A stretch of 21,461 nucleotides of DNA, taken from contig JAUWHT010000450.1 of the NCBI GenBank assembly GCA_030605745.1, positions 1 to 21,461 of the forward strand, given 5' to 3'. Position numbers and translations under genes: made by a program. The notes below the pieces were generated by a model. That model had not been told where the DNA came from, did not search any database, and saw only the letters and a list, made by a program, of their open reading frames with translations. Below, piece after piece: positions 7,571 to 13,642 of this stretch. This DNA comes from Pirellulales bacterium. GTDB lineage: Bacteria > Planctomycetota > Planctomycetia > Pirellulales > Thermoguttaceae. Every line of letters begins with the position of its first letter. Position 1 is the stretch's first letter.

Positions 7571-7587
7571 TTTTCAATTTGCAATCT
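7539..7587. repeat. Heptamer tandem array (AAATTGA family)
   Basis: Seven 7-nt units (plus-strand forms TCAATCT, TCAATTT, GCAATTT, TCAATTC, TCAATTT, TCAATTT, GCAATCT) run without a gap. The array contains the last codons and stop of the lipoprotein gene and the first codons of the spermidine-synthase-like gene. Confidence 0.9.
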
Positions 7588-9190
7588 CCGATTCCTTGAA
7601 TGCTTCGACCTGGTAAACCAGGACGGCGGCCTTCTCGCTCATCCAATCGGGCTTAGCCAGCCCGGCCTTCTGGGCCAGGTGCCCCAAGAAGTCCCGCTTG
7701 TCGGTGATTTGGTCCCACACCTGCGGCAAGTAAGTTGCCTGGTGCTGGCCCACTCGCAGCACCACCCCATCAACATTCGGGCGCAGCTTATTGAGCAACT
7801 CCTCCGGCGAGCTGAAGTGAAGCTGCTTGGGTACGGTCAGTACACTGACTTCGATCTCGATCTGGTCAAGCTCGTCCGGCTGGACGGGCGGGAATCGGGT
7901 GTCGGCCACCGCGGCGTTTGCGGCCGAATGGATGACCGCCTGGCAGAGTGGCCGCTGCGGGAAGATGCTGCCGATACACCCGCGGAGCCGGCTGCCCTTT
8001 GTTAGCGTGACGAACACGGCCCTGCGCTGGGTGAGTTTTTTGGGCACGTCGGCGGATACTGGCGGGTCGCCACCTTCGACAACCCGGCTGATTGTCTTGC
8101 GTGCCAACTCCAGGAGGAATTTCCGCTGGCCGGGTGAAAACTCGTTCTGACCGGCCGGCTTTGGGGTTTTGGGAGTGTCAGACTCGCCACGGGGATCGTA
8201 GAAGACAATCGCCGCGTAGCCCACCACACCCGACTTATCACCCGACGTATCGCCGCTGTTACGGTAGTCGAGCAATTTGGCCTTCCATCCCTTTTTCTTG
8301 GCAATATACATCAGGCTCAGGATGGGGTCCTTTCCACACGCTTCCTGCTGCTTCATTCGCTTGATGTCCAGACTACAAATCGCCTTGACACATTGGGTGT
8401 CCAACTCCTTGGCCAGTGCGTAGGGGTGGTAATGGCTCAGGTCGGAACTGGCCACCACGATGGTCTTGTTGTCGAGGACCTTCAGCAGCGCCCGGGCGAC
8501 GGCCTCCGGATCGACCTTGCCGAAGACGACCGGCACGATGCTGAAATCCTTCAGCGTCCTTTGCAGCAGCGGCAATTGGACCTCCAGCGAATGTTCCCAG
8601 GTGTGGGGCGTGTCTTCGCCAAACGGTGGCAACTCTTTGGGTGCCTGGCGCCACCAACCGGGCCGGCTGACCTGGCAAGACGGATTGACCACAAACGGCT
8701 TCAGCTTGGCCAACTCCGCCGCCTTGGGCGAGAGGGGAATCGTGCCCAGCGGCGTCCGGTATGCATCAACGTCCGGGATCGACGCCCCGGCAAACATCGC
8801 GTAATGCGTGGGGGCCAAGATGATCACGGTGTGAATCTTCCGCCCGACCAACTGCTTGTATCCGAATGCGGCCGTCTTGCCCGAGAAACGGTAGCCCGCA
8901 TGGGGACAAATCAGCCCGCGGAGGTTCTTCAGCGGCTCGGACTCCACGTCCTCCAGGAACTGATCGACCTCCTCGGCCAGTTCCTTCTGATTCGCCGGAT
9001 AGAACATCCCGGCGACTGCCGGCTGGCGGACCTTCTCGAAGGCCTGCTGCTGTGTAGATTCGTTGTTTGCCTGCTGCCGACTCGGCTGCCGGTTCTGTTC
9101 TTGCCGGTCCTGTTGCTGCTGCCAGTCGCCGCAGCCGCCCAATCCAAGGGCGATCAGCACAACGAGGATCACCCGGCCCACGCGCTTCAT
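7574..9190 (-). CDS. Lipoprotein fusing MEMO (AmrB) and AMMECR1 (AmrA) domains
   Basis: A 538-residue protein. Residues 1-20 form a lipoprotein signal: MKR, a hydrophobic core, then LGGC with Cys20 as the lipidation site. A glutamine-rich linker (21-50) follows. The MEMO domain covers about 55-332 and keeps the metal-site residues of human MEMO1: His97 (PHAGY), His129 (PTHY) and Cys285 (EACG), plus SSDLSHY at 248-254. The AMMECR1 domain covers about 354-526 with its hallmark LRGCIG at 402-407. In most genomes these are separate proteins of the AmmeMemoRadiSam system; here they are one chain. The ATG at 9190 is chosen because GGAGG lies nine bases upstream and it gives the signal peptide directly. 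The protein ends in EIAN, encoded by the heptamer array. The biochemical role of the system is not known to me. Confidence 0.9.
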   Translation of the reverse strand: MKRVGRVILVVLIALGLGGCGDWQQQQDRQEQNRQPSRQQANNESTQQQAFEKVRQPAVAGMFYPANQKELAEEVDQFLEDVESEPLKNLRGLICPHAGYRFSGKTAAFGYKQLVGRKIHTVIILAPTHYAMFAGASIPDVDAYRTPLGTIPLSPKAAELAKLKPFVVNPSCQVSRPGWWRQAPKELPPFGEDTPHTWEHSLEVQLPLLQRTLKDFSIVPVVFGKVDPEAVARALLKVLDNKTIVVASSDLSHYHPYALAKELDTQCVKAICSLDIKRMKQQEACGKDPILSLMYIAKKKGWKAKLLDYRNSGDTSGDKSGVVGYAAIVFYDPRGESDTPKTPKPAGQNEFSPGQRKFLLELARKTISRVVEGGDPPVSADVPKKLTQRRAVFVTLTKGSRLRGCIGSIFPQRPLCQAVIHSAANAAVADTRFPPVQPDELDQIEIEVSVLTVPKQLHFSSPEELLNKLRPNVDGVVLRVGQHQATYLPQVWDQITDKRDFLGHLAQKAGLAKPDWMSEKAAVLVYQVEAFKESEIAN

Positions 9191-9488
9191 GGCTTGGCCC
9201 TCCAGAAAACAAGGTTGCCCCCGTCTGGATTGTAGCTCTGCGCCGGTTCCGTGTGGAGCCACCCGGTCGCGGTGGATTCCAGAAATCTTGGCGATTTATT
9301 GTTGGGCTTTCTTACCGTCGAAAAAATTTTCGCCGGGCGGACTTCGTCGTAATATCTTTCAGCGTAAGCACTTATAGCGATTCCGGTAACTTGGGTTCCA
9401 ACGAATTCCGGCGATTCTAGGAGCCGCCTATTGGTCAACGAAAACCTCCTTTGCGAGGTGGTGAACGTCGCGTATAATAGATGATCTT
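9191..9488. other. Intergenic region between divergent genes
   Basis: The 298 bases between the lipoprotein gene (leftward) and the Phd gene (rightward) hold no convincing gene. A leftward frame running to 9438 lacks recognizable features. The only notable elements are CGAAAAAATTTTCG, a perfect palindrome near 9319, and the promoter and inverted repeat close to 9450. Confidence 0.6.
9444..9478 (+). promoter_or_regulatory. Promoter and possible operator of the phd gene
   Basis: TTGCGA at 9451-9456 and a perfect TATAAT at 9473-9478 are 16 bases apart. An inverted repeat ACCTC/GAGGT (9444-9448 and 9455-9459) overlaps the -35 box and is a candidate binding site for autoregulation by the antitoxin. 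The expected transcription start (about 9484-9486) is only three to five bases before the ATG, so the transcript may be nearly leaderless. Confidence 0.55.
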
Positions 9489-9710
9489 ATGGGTCAGATT
9501 ACCGTAGACGAAATACAACGTGATTTGCGGGGATATCTCCAGCGCGTAGAAGCTGGCGAAACCCTGGTCGTTCTACAAGACGACACACCGGTGGCAGAAA
9601 TTAAACCCGTCGCGTCGGGTTCAAAAACGCTGCGACCGTTCGGGCTCTGCTCGGGAGAATTCGTTGTGCCTGAAAACTTCGATGAACCACTACCTCCCGG
9701 CACAGCGTGA
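9489..9710 (+). CDS. Phd/YefM-family antitoxin, orphaned
   Basis: A 73-residue protein with the Phd/YefM N-terminal fold (EIQRDLRGYLQRVEAGETLV, then PVAEIKPV). This fold binds operator DNA as a dimer, and the C-terminal tail (GLCSGEFVVPENFDEPLP) normally wraps the toxin. The last residues (PPGTA) depart from family ends and coincide with a deletion junction into the downstream toxin. No ribosome site precedes the ATG, in keeping with the very short leader. It probably still represses its own promoter, but its toxin is broken. Confidence 0.8.
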   Translation: MGQITVDEIQRDLRGYLQRVEAGETLVVLQDDTPVAEIKPVASGSKTLRPFGLCSGEFVVPENFDEPLPPGTA

Positions 9711-9891
9711 ACGGCATCTGATTTCCGGTCTCCCACTGGACGAACCAAGCGTATGCTGCCTCGCCAGACTACCAGCAATCCACCGCGATCCGTTTGACCG
9801 GATGTTGATTTCACAGGCGATGGAACACGATTTGACAATTGCAACAGTTGACGACGCAATTCGTACTTATCCTGTTCCGGTGCTTGAGTAG
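9682..9891 (+). pseudogene. VapC-type PIN toxin, C-terminal remnant
   Basis: In the second frame, overlapping the end of the phd gene, the sequence reads YLPAQRERH, then SGLPLDEPSV and LPAIHRDPFDRMLISQA, ending TVDDAIRTYPVPVLE. This is the C-terminal half of a VapC-like PIN ribonuclease. Only about 65-70 residues remain of a usual 125-130. The N-terminal part with its first catalytic aspartate and glutamate is missing. Because the remnant starts inside the phd tail, one deletion probably removed both the end of phd and the beginning of vapC. Confidence 0.7.
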
Positions 9892-9899
9892 GTCAGGAG

Positions 9900-9918
9900 C
9901 AATAGCCGGGACGTAATG
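9900..9918. repeat. Solitary arm of a dispersed repeat
   Basis: CAATAGCCGGGACGTAATG here is near-identical to the left arm of the hairpin at 21304-21322 (CAATAGCCGGGACGCAACG). The right arm is not found nearby, so this copy is decayed or was truncated by another insertion. Confidence 0.5.
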
Positions 9919-10071
9919 AGGGATGGTGGGGGATGATGATGTATGGGGTCTGATAGGATAGATGGTGATGAAGATGGACAGAAAGAAGTACCAGAGAGAA
10001 AAAGCCAAAGTGCAAAGTGAAAGCCTGACCCCATTTGCGCAGTGAGCTGGCATTCTCAGGAGATTGCGATA

Positions 10072-10836
10072 ATGGCAGGCTACTACATCAGACGTGGCGA
10101 AAAGGTAATCGGTCCTGTTGACCTCGCCAAACTAAAAGAAGCCGCCGCAGCCGGTAACTTACTGCCGACTGACCAGTTGGCAAAGGATGCCGCAGGACCG
10201 TGGACTGTGGCCAGTCGCACAACGCTCTTTGCGAAGGAACCGGCTGAACCCCCTCGTCTTAAACCGGCTCCGCAATCGCTCGTGCCCAAAGTTGAACATC
10301 CGCCGGTCCAAGATCAACCGGCTAGTAGTAAATATAAGGTAGCGATAGTTGTTCGGGCCACCAATGTATTCATTGCAGCGGTCGGTCGCGGTACGTTAGC
10401 TGCCGGTGGTGCGGTGGTGTGTTCACTCTCTACTCGTGCGAAACGGCGGCATGAGTTGAAACTTGCCAAAATTCAGGCCCAAACCTTGGCCGATTCGCAG
10501 CGACCGCAGGCTCCCACCACACCTACCGGACCGATCACGTTCACGCCACAAATGGCTCAAACGACAGTGGTGAAGGTGGTCAACCGCGGCGGCTGCTCGG
10601 GCTGCTCGGGATGTGGGTTGATCCTTCTGCTGATCATGCTAGGGCGTGCTGGCAGCCGTGCTTTTAGGTATGACAATGTGACAGGGGAAACTTGGGCCGA
10701 GTGGCCCCGGGTGATTGCTCACCCGGGGCTCCCACAGATCTCCCGGCGCGCCGGGATGCAGGATTACCGCATCCGGTTTCTCAAGTTACAACTTCGCTTG
10801 GGGACGAAAAACGGGACAGGTTCTATTGGCAACTAG
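10072..10836 (+). CDS. GYF_2-domain protein with degenerate C-terminus
   Basis: Residues 2-55 form a GYF_2 domain (YYIRRGEKVIGPVDLAKLKE, then GPWTVASRTTLF), a small fold thought to bind proline-rich peptides and common in planctomycetes. A proline-rich linker, a weakly hydrophobic stretch (about 88-115), a charged segment and CSGCSGCGLILLLIML near 180 follow. The ATG at 10072 has AGGAG ten bases upstream. The last 50 residues run through a GC-rich palindrome (10705-10728) and look like read-through of intergenic DNA, so the original gene probably ended or was broken near 10670. The stop shares CTAG with the convergent MazF-like gene. Confidence 0.65.
   Translation: MAGYYIRRGEKVIGPVDLAKLKEAAAAGNLLPTDQLAKDAAGPWTVASRTTLFAKEPAEPPRLKPAPQSLVPKVEHPPVQDQPASSKYKVAIVVRATNVFIAAVGRGTLAAGGAVVCSLSTRAKRRHELKLAKIQAQTLADSQRPQAPTTPTGPITFTPQMAQTTVVKVVNRGGCSGCSGCGLILLLIMLGRAGSRAFRYDNVTGETWAEWPRVIAHPGLPQISRRAGMQDYRIRFLKLQLRLGTKNGTGSIGN
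10705..10728. repeat. GC-rich palindrome inside the GYF reading frame
   Basis: CCCCGGGTG and CACCCGGGG arms surround a six-base loop (about 10705-10728). It resembles the intergenic palindromes elsewhere in the window and supports the view that the 3' part of the GYF reading frame is not ancestral coding sequence. Confidence 0.6.
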
Positions 10837-11177
10837 CCTATTCCCAGCGTGAACAACACGCAACTCTCCACCGCCACAATTGTCCGTTGGTTAACCGAAC
10901 CGAGCTTCCGCTGCAAACGTGTCTTGTCCAGCACGCGCAACTGGTGACACAAGATGACCGAATCGCTCCTCAGTCCACCTTCCCCTTGGGCGGTCCGCAC
11001 ACATGATGGCAACGCGGCACGCCGCAAGTTTGTCGTCAAGGGAATCGCAAGCACCGTCGAGGTGAACCGATCCATTGCGTTGTTTTGCAGGATGAGTACC
11101 GGCCGAATACCAGCTTGCTCCGAGCCACGAATGGGATTCAGGTCTGCCAACCAAATCTCGCCGCGCGTAATCTTCAT
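10833..11177 (-). CDS. MazF/PemK-family mRNA interferase toxin
   Basis: A 114-residue protein of the usual MazF size. It begins MKITRGEIWLADLNPIRGSE, carries RPVLILQNN, and has VLAIPLTTN and SDSVILCHQLRVLDKTRL, the conserved strands of PemK/MazF toxins. Such toxins cut mRNA at short sequences independently of ribosomes. The ATG overlaps the antitoxin stop by four bases. The gene appears intact. Its stop codon lies in a CTAG shared with the convergent GYF reading frame. Confidence 0.85.
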   Translation of the reverse strand: MKITRGEIWLADLNPIRGSEQAGIRPVLILQNNAMDRFTSTVLAIPLTTNLRRAALPSCVRTAQGEGGLRSDSVILCHQLRVLDKTRLQRKLGSVNQRTIVAVESCVLFTLGIG

Positions 11178-11410
11178 CGCGAGTCTTCTGTGAGCAATCC
11201 ATTACTGTATTCCGCCATCCCTTCCTCAGCCAGGCAGCGGTCTTCCTCTGCAAATTCGCCGTACAGCGAAGCAAACTGAGCTACGTCGACGGGCGGTCTC
11301 GCACGCTTGCGCGCTTGGAACTTCAGAAAATCCAGATACTCGGCAGCTTGCTGAAGTTCTGATTCACTGAGGTCCTCCAGCAGTTGGGCTACGTTTTCTT
11401 TGACGGACAT
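11174..11410 (-). CDS. Antitoxin partner of the MazF-like toxin
   Basis: A 78-residue acidic helical protein (MSVKENVAQLLEDLSESELQ start). The N-terminal helices ELQQAAEYLDFLKFQARKR resemble DUF2281-type or related antitoxins, and the acidic C-terminus (YGEFAEEDRCLAEEGMAEYS) is probably the toxin-binding tail. The start at 11410 is chosen over 11428 because GTGGAG lies eight bases upstream. The four-base overlap with the toxin gene supports a two-gene operon. Confidence 0.75.
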   Translation of the reverse strand: MSVKENVAQLLEDLSESELQQAAEYLDFLKFQARKRARPPVDVAQFASLYGEFAEEDRCLAEEGMAEYSNGLLTEDSR

Positions 11411-11420
11411 ATCAGATTCT

Positions 11421-11447
11421 CCACTCATAATATGAGTCTACCACTCA
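11421..11447 (-). promoter_or_regulatory. Candidate operator/promoter of the MazF-like module
   Basis: ACTCATAATATGAGT (11423-11437) is a palindrome except for its central base. On the minus strand it contains TATTAT, a possible -10 box, with TTGAGT a short distance upstream. CCACTCA occurs at 11421 and again at 11441. This arrangement suits autorepression by the antitoxin. Confidence 0.45.
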
Positions 11448-11951
11448 AGTTGGAGTTCGTAAACCCTCAGGACAGAAAAGATACCAGGAGCCGTTGTTGC
11501 CTCACACGTGGCCAATTCTTGATCTTGAAATTCGTGGCCTAAATGGTATATTCGATCATGTTCATCTTGGCTGAAGCGCGCAGCAGTGGGAGTTTTGGCA
11601 GCAGGCCGGAGGGCGGGGATATTTGCCAAAACTCATCCTCAGCGCGCCGGGGTGTGAAACACACCAGAGAGTGCCGGCGGGACGCCGGCGTTGCAATGTC
11701 CAACAATTCGAGCGGCTGTAAAGCGTTGCCACGCCGCGAGTTACCGCGTCGCTCGACAGTAGAAAATTCGTCTTGACAGGCGTTTCGGCAAAGATGGATT
11801 GCCGCAGGTCAGTCGCCGCAAGTTGGCATTGGGCAGTAATTTGCGACCGCACGGGGCGGTTGATGGGGATTTATGGACCGGTGAAGCATACGTCCAAAAA
11901 CACCAACAATTCATAAAACCCCGGAAAATGGCACTTTTCTGATCGAGAAAA
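11438..11951. other. Intergenic region with no gene found
   Basis: About 510 bases between the antitoxin gene and the tRNA. Frames here have no family-like sequence. The region includes one palindrome, GCCGGCGGGACGCCGGC at 11673-11689. No direct repeat of the tRNA 3' end was seen. Confidence 0.55.
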
Positions 11952-12051
11952 TGGCGGAAGTGCATGGGAATCGAACCCACCGGCCACACGCTTCACGTGC
12001 GGCCCGACGGTTTTGAAGACCGCGGCCACCACCAGGTGTACAAGCACTTCC
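11952..12051 (-). tRNA. selC: tRNA-Sec (anticodon TCA)
   Basis: The minus strand folds as a selenocysteine tRNA of 100 nt including an encoded CCA (11952-11954). The 8-bp acceptor stem pairs GGAAGTGC with GCACTTCC, with G as the discriminator base. The anticodon loop CTTCAAA has TCA at 12014-12016. There is a long variable arm (GGCCGCACG, loop TGAA, GCGTGTGGCC) and a T arm with GTGGG/CCCAT around TTCGATT. The long acceptor stem, large variable arm and TCA anticodon distinguish it from tRNA-Ser and from ordinary suppressors. This tRNA is charged with serine, converted to selenocysteinyl-tRNA and read at recoded UGA codons. No selA, selB or selD is in the window. Confidence 0.95.
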
Positions 12052-12063
12052 GTCTTCTTTCTT

Positions 12064-12069
12064 AGTATA
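12064..12069 (-). promoter_or_regulatory. Possible -10 box of tRNA-Sec
   Basis: On the minus strand TATACT lies 12 bases upstream of the mature 5' end of the tRNA. No clear -35 box was found at the expected distance. Confidence 0.35.
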
Positions 12070-12171
12070 TAAGCATAGCTTGCGTCGATTGCTCTTGCCT
12101 AGTGGGGGCAGGATTTCTACAATCTTGTTGTTGACGTAAAGCTTCTGGTGGGTTCGAGATACGAGGAACGG

Positions 12172-13113
12172 ATGGCCAGGAAGGTGATCCTCGACGTGGA
12201 CCCGGGTATCGACGATGCCGTGGCCCTGTGCATGGCTCTGTCCGACCCGCGGCTGGAAGTGCTGGCGGTGACGGCTGTGGGGGGGAATTGCTCGCCGGCC
12301 CAGGCCACACGAAATGTCCAGGCGATTATCGAGGAACTCGATCCGCCGCGCTGGCCGCGGCTGGGGGCGGCCTCGGCGCCGGACGACGGGCTGCCAGTCG
12401 ACGGGCGGCACCTCTGCGGGGTTGACGGCCTGGGGGGTGCCGATTTCGACGTGGCCGAATTGCACCACCTGCACCCTTCCGAAAAGGTCATCTGCGACCA
12501 GGTCCGTGCTGCCGGAGAGGGGGCGGTGACGATCATCACCCTGGGGCCGCTGACTAACATTGCTCGGGCCTTCCAACGCGACCCGGAACTGCCGTCGCTG
12601 GTAGGGCAGGTGGTGATGATGGGTGGTTCGGTTACAGGGTCGGGCAATATCACTCCGGCCGCCGAGTTCAATATCTACTGCGATCCGCGCTGCGCTCGAG
12701 CCGTCTTCCGCTCTCACTCCACCAAGACGCTGATCCCGCTGGACGTGACCAACCGGATCGTGCTGAGCTACGACCTGCTCGGCCGGTTGCCCGACCAGTC
12801 GACCAAGGTCGGCCGGTTCCTGCGTAAGCTGCTCCCGCCTGCCTTCCGGAATTATCGTCAGCAGTTTGGCCTGGAGGGCATACACGTACACGACACGGTC
12901 GCGCTGACGGCGGTTACCCATCCCGAGTTGTTCACCACGGAGGAGATGGCAGGCGACGTGGAGACAAGCGGCGAGTTGACCACCGGGATGACGATCTTCG
13001 ACCGCCGCCGCGTGCCCGCCTGGCGACATAATATGGAAGTGGCCGTGGACATGCGGGCCGACCAGGTGATCGACGCGATCCTCCGCAGTCTGACCGGCGT
13101 GGGGAGTGGATAG
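12172..13113 (+). CDS. Inosine-uridine preferring nucleoside hydrolase family protein
   Basis: A 313-residue protein hydrolysing the N-glycosidic bond of ribonucleosides to ribose and base. The calcium-binding motif DVDPGIDDA (Asp8, Asp10, Asp14, Asp15) is intact. TLGPLTNIA, MMGG and AEFNIYCDP follow, and a late HDTVAL segment provides the remaining metal ligand. Substrate preference cannot be read from the sequence. The ATG at 12172 has GAGGAA five bases upstream; a frame extending back to 12148 lacks a better site. The final codons (GTG GGG AGT GGA TAG) are built from the AGTGGAT heptamer array. The gene diverges from tRNA-Sec and converges on the four-helix-bundle gene. Confidence 0.9.
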   Translation: MARKVILDVDPGIDDAVALCMALSDPRLEVLAVTAVGGNCSPAQATRNVQAIIEELDPPRWPRLGAASAPDDGLPVDGRHLCGVDGLGGADFDVAELHHLHPSEKVICDQVRAAGEGAVTIITLGPLTNIARAFQRDPELPSLVGQVVMMGGSVTGSGNITPAAEFNIYCDPRCARAVFRSHSTKTLIPLDVTNRIVLSYDLLGRLPDQSTKVGRFLRKLLPPAFRNYRQQFGLEGIHVHDTVALTAVTHPELFTTEEMAGDVETSGELTTGMTIFDRRRVPAWRHNMEVAVDMRADQVIDAILRSLTGVGSG

Positions 13114-13160
13114 TGGTTAGTGGTTAGTGGTTAGTGGATAGTGGATAGTGGGGAGTGGGT
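13105..13160. repeat. Heptamer tandem array (AGTGGAT), left copy
   Basis: Eight consecutive 7-nt units of AGTGGNN (AT, TT, TT, TT, AT, AT, GG, GT). It starts inside the nucleoside hydrolase gene, whose TAG stop it provides, and ends at the stop codon of the convergent four-helix-bundle gene, filling the whole space between the two stops. Confidence 0.92.
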
Positions 13161-13528
13161 TAGGTGGTCTTTCCCTGGAGTGAGTTCCTCAGCCCGCTTA
13201 CTATGCGACCAACTTCTGTGGTAAGTGTGATAAGCTCAGATGTTTGCGGTTCGCGTACGTAACCCAGGCGTTGACTTATGAGTATCTGTGTTTCGACCTC
13301 CTTAAGGGAACCGTTGGCTATGGCAAGGAAGTTCATGAAATCACGTGTGGTGCTTCGTCCCTGGCCTTCGGCGATATTGGACGGGATAGATACTACTGCC
13401 CGACGGAGCTGACTTGTCAGGCCGTAAAGTTCGTGCTTGGGAAAACTTTCACACACGCGATAAACCATTTCTACGAGGTCCATCGCTTTCTGCCACGCGA
13501 TGAGTTCGCGATAGTCTTTAACAGCCAT
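13160..13528 (-). CDS. Four-helix-bundle protein, 23S rRNA IVS (S23) family
   Basis: A 122-residue protein with the S23/IVS signature: DYRELIAWQKAMDLVEMVY at the start, FPKHELYGLTSQLRRAVVSI and SNIAEGQGR, then a helical C-terminus. Homologues are encoded in 23S rRNA intervening sequences and as free genes across many bacteria, and are structurally similar to the Avd protein of diversity-generating retroelements. The molecular function of free-standing copies is unknown. The ATG at 13528 has GAAAGG nine bases upstream. The gene is bounded on both sides by inverted arrays of the same heptamer, which suggests that it was acquired as a unit. Confidence 0.85.
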   Translation of the reverse strand: MAVKDYRELIAWQKAMDLVEMVYRVCESFPKHELYGLTSQLRRAVVSIPSNIAEGQGRSTTRDFMNFLAIANGSLKEVETQILISQRLGYVREPQTSELITLTTEVGRIVSGLRNSLQGKTT

Positions 13529-13577
13529 GAGAATGCGCCTTTCAACAGTTTGATGAATAAGGACCAAGCAACCTCCT

Positions 13578-13640
13578 ATCCACTCCCCACTATCCACTAT
13601 CCACTATCCACTATCCACTATCCACTATCCACTATCCACT
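13578..13640. repeat. Heptamer tandem array (ATCCACT), right copy
   Basis: Nine units: ATCCACT, CCCCACT and then seven perfect ATCCACT. This is the reverse complement of the array at 13105-13160. It ends two bases before the stop codon of the HtrA-like gene at 13643. Confidence 0.93.
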
Positions 13641-13642
13641 CC

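Noticed and set aside
7034..8005. Long plus-strand frame of 323 codons
   Set aside because: It is antisense to two well-supported minus-strand genes, is rich in Gln, His and Arg, and has no family-like sequence.
9187..9438. Leftward 83-residue frame upstream of the lipoprotein gene
   Set aside because: It needs a TTG start, has no ribosome site or recognizable domain, and overlaps the start of the lipoprotein gene.
9943..10033. TGGGGTC and GACCCCA inverted pair as ends of a small element
   Set aside because: Only seven bases match, and no further structure supports an element between 9943 and 10033.
11952..12051. tRNA-Sec as an integration site for an island
   Set aside because: tRNA 3' ends, including selC in enterobacteria, are common integration sites, and accessory genes do lie on that side. 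However, no repeat of the tRNA 3' end and no integrase were found in the window.
11911..13029. Long minus-strand reading frame over the tRNA and the nucleoside hydrolase
   Set aside because: It crosses the tRNA-Sec gene and is antisense to a clear nucleoside hydrolase; its sequence is arginine- and proline-rich as expected for a shadow frame in GC-rich DNA.
13105..13640. CRISPR array
   Set aside because: The units are contiguous heptamers with no spacers, and no cas gene is present.
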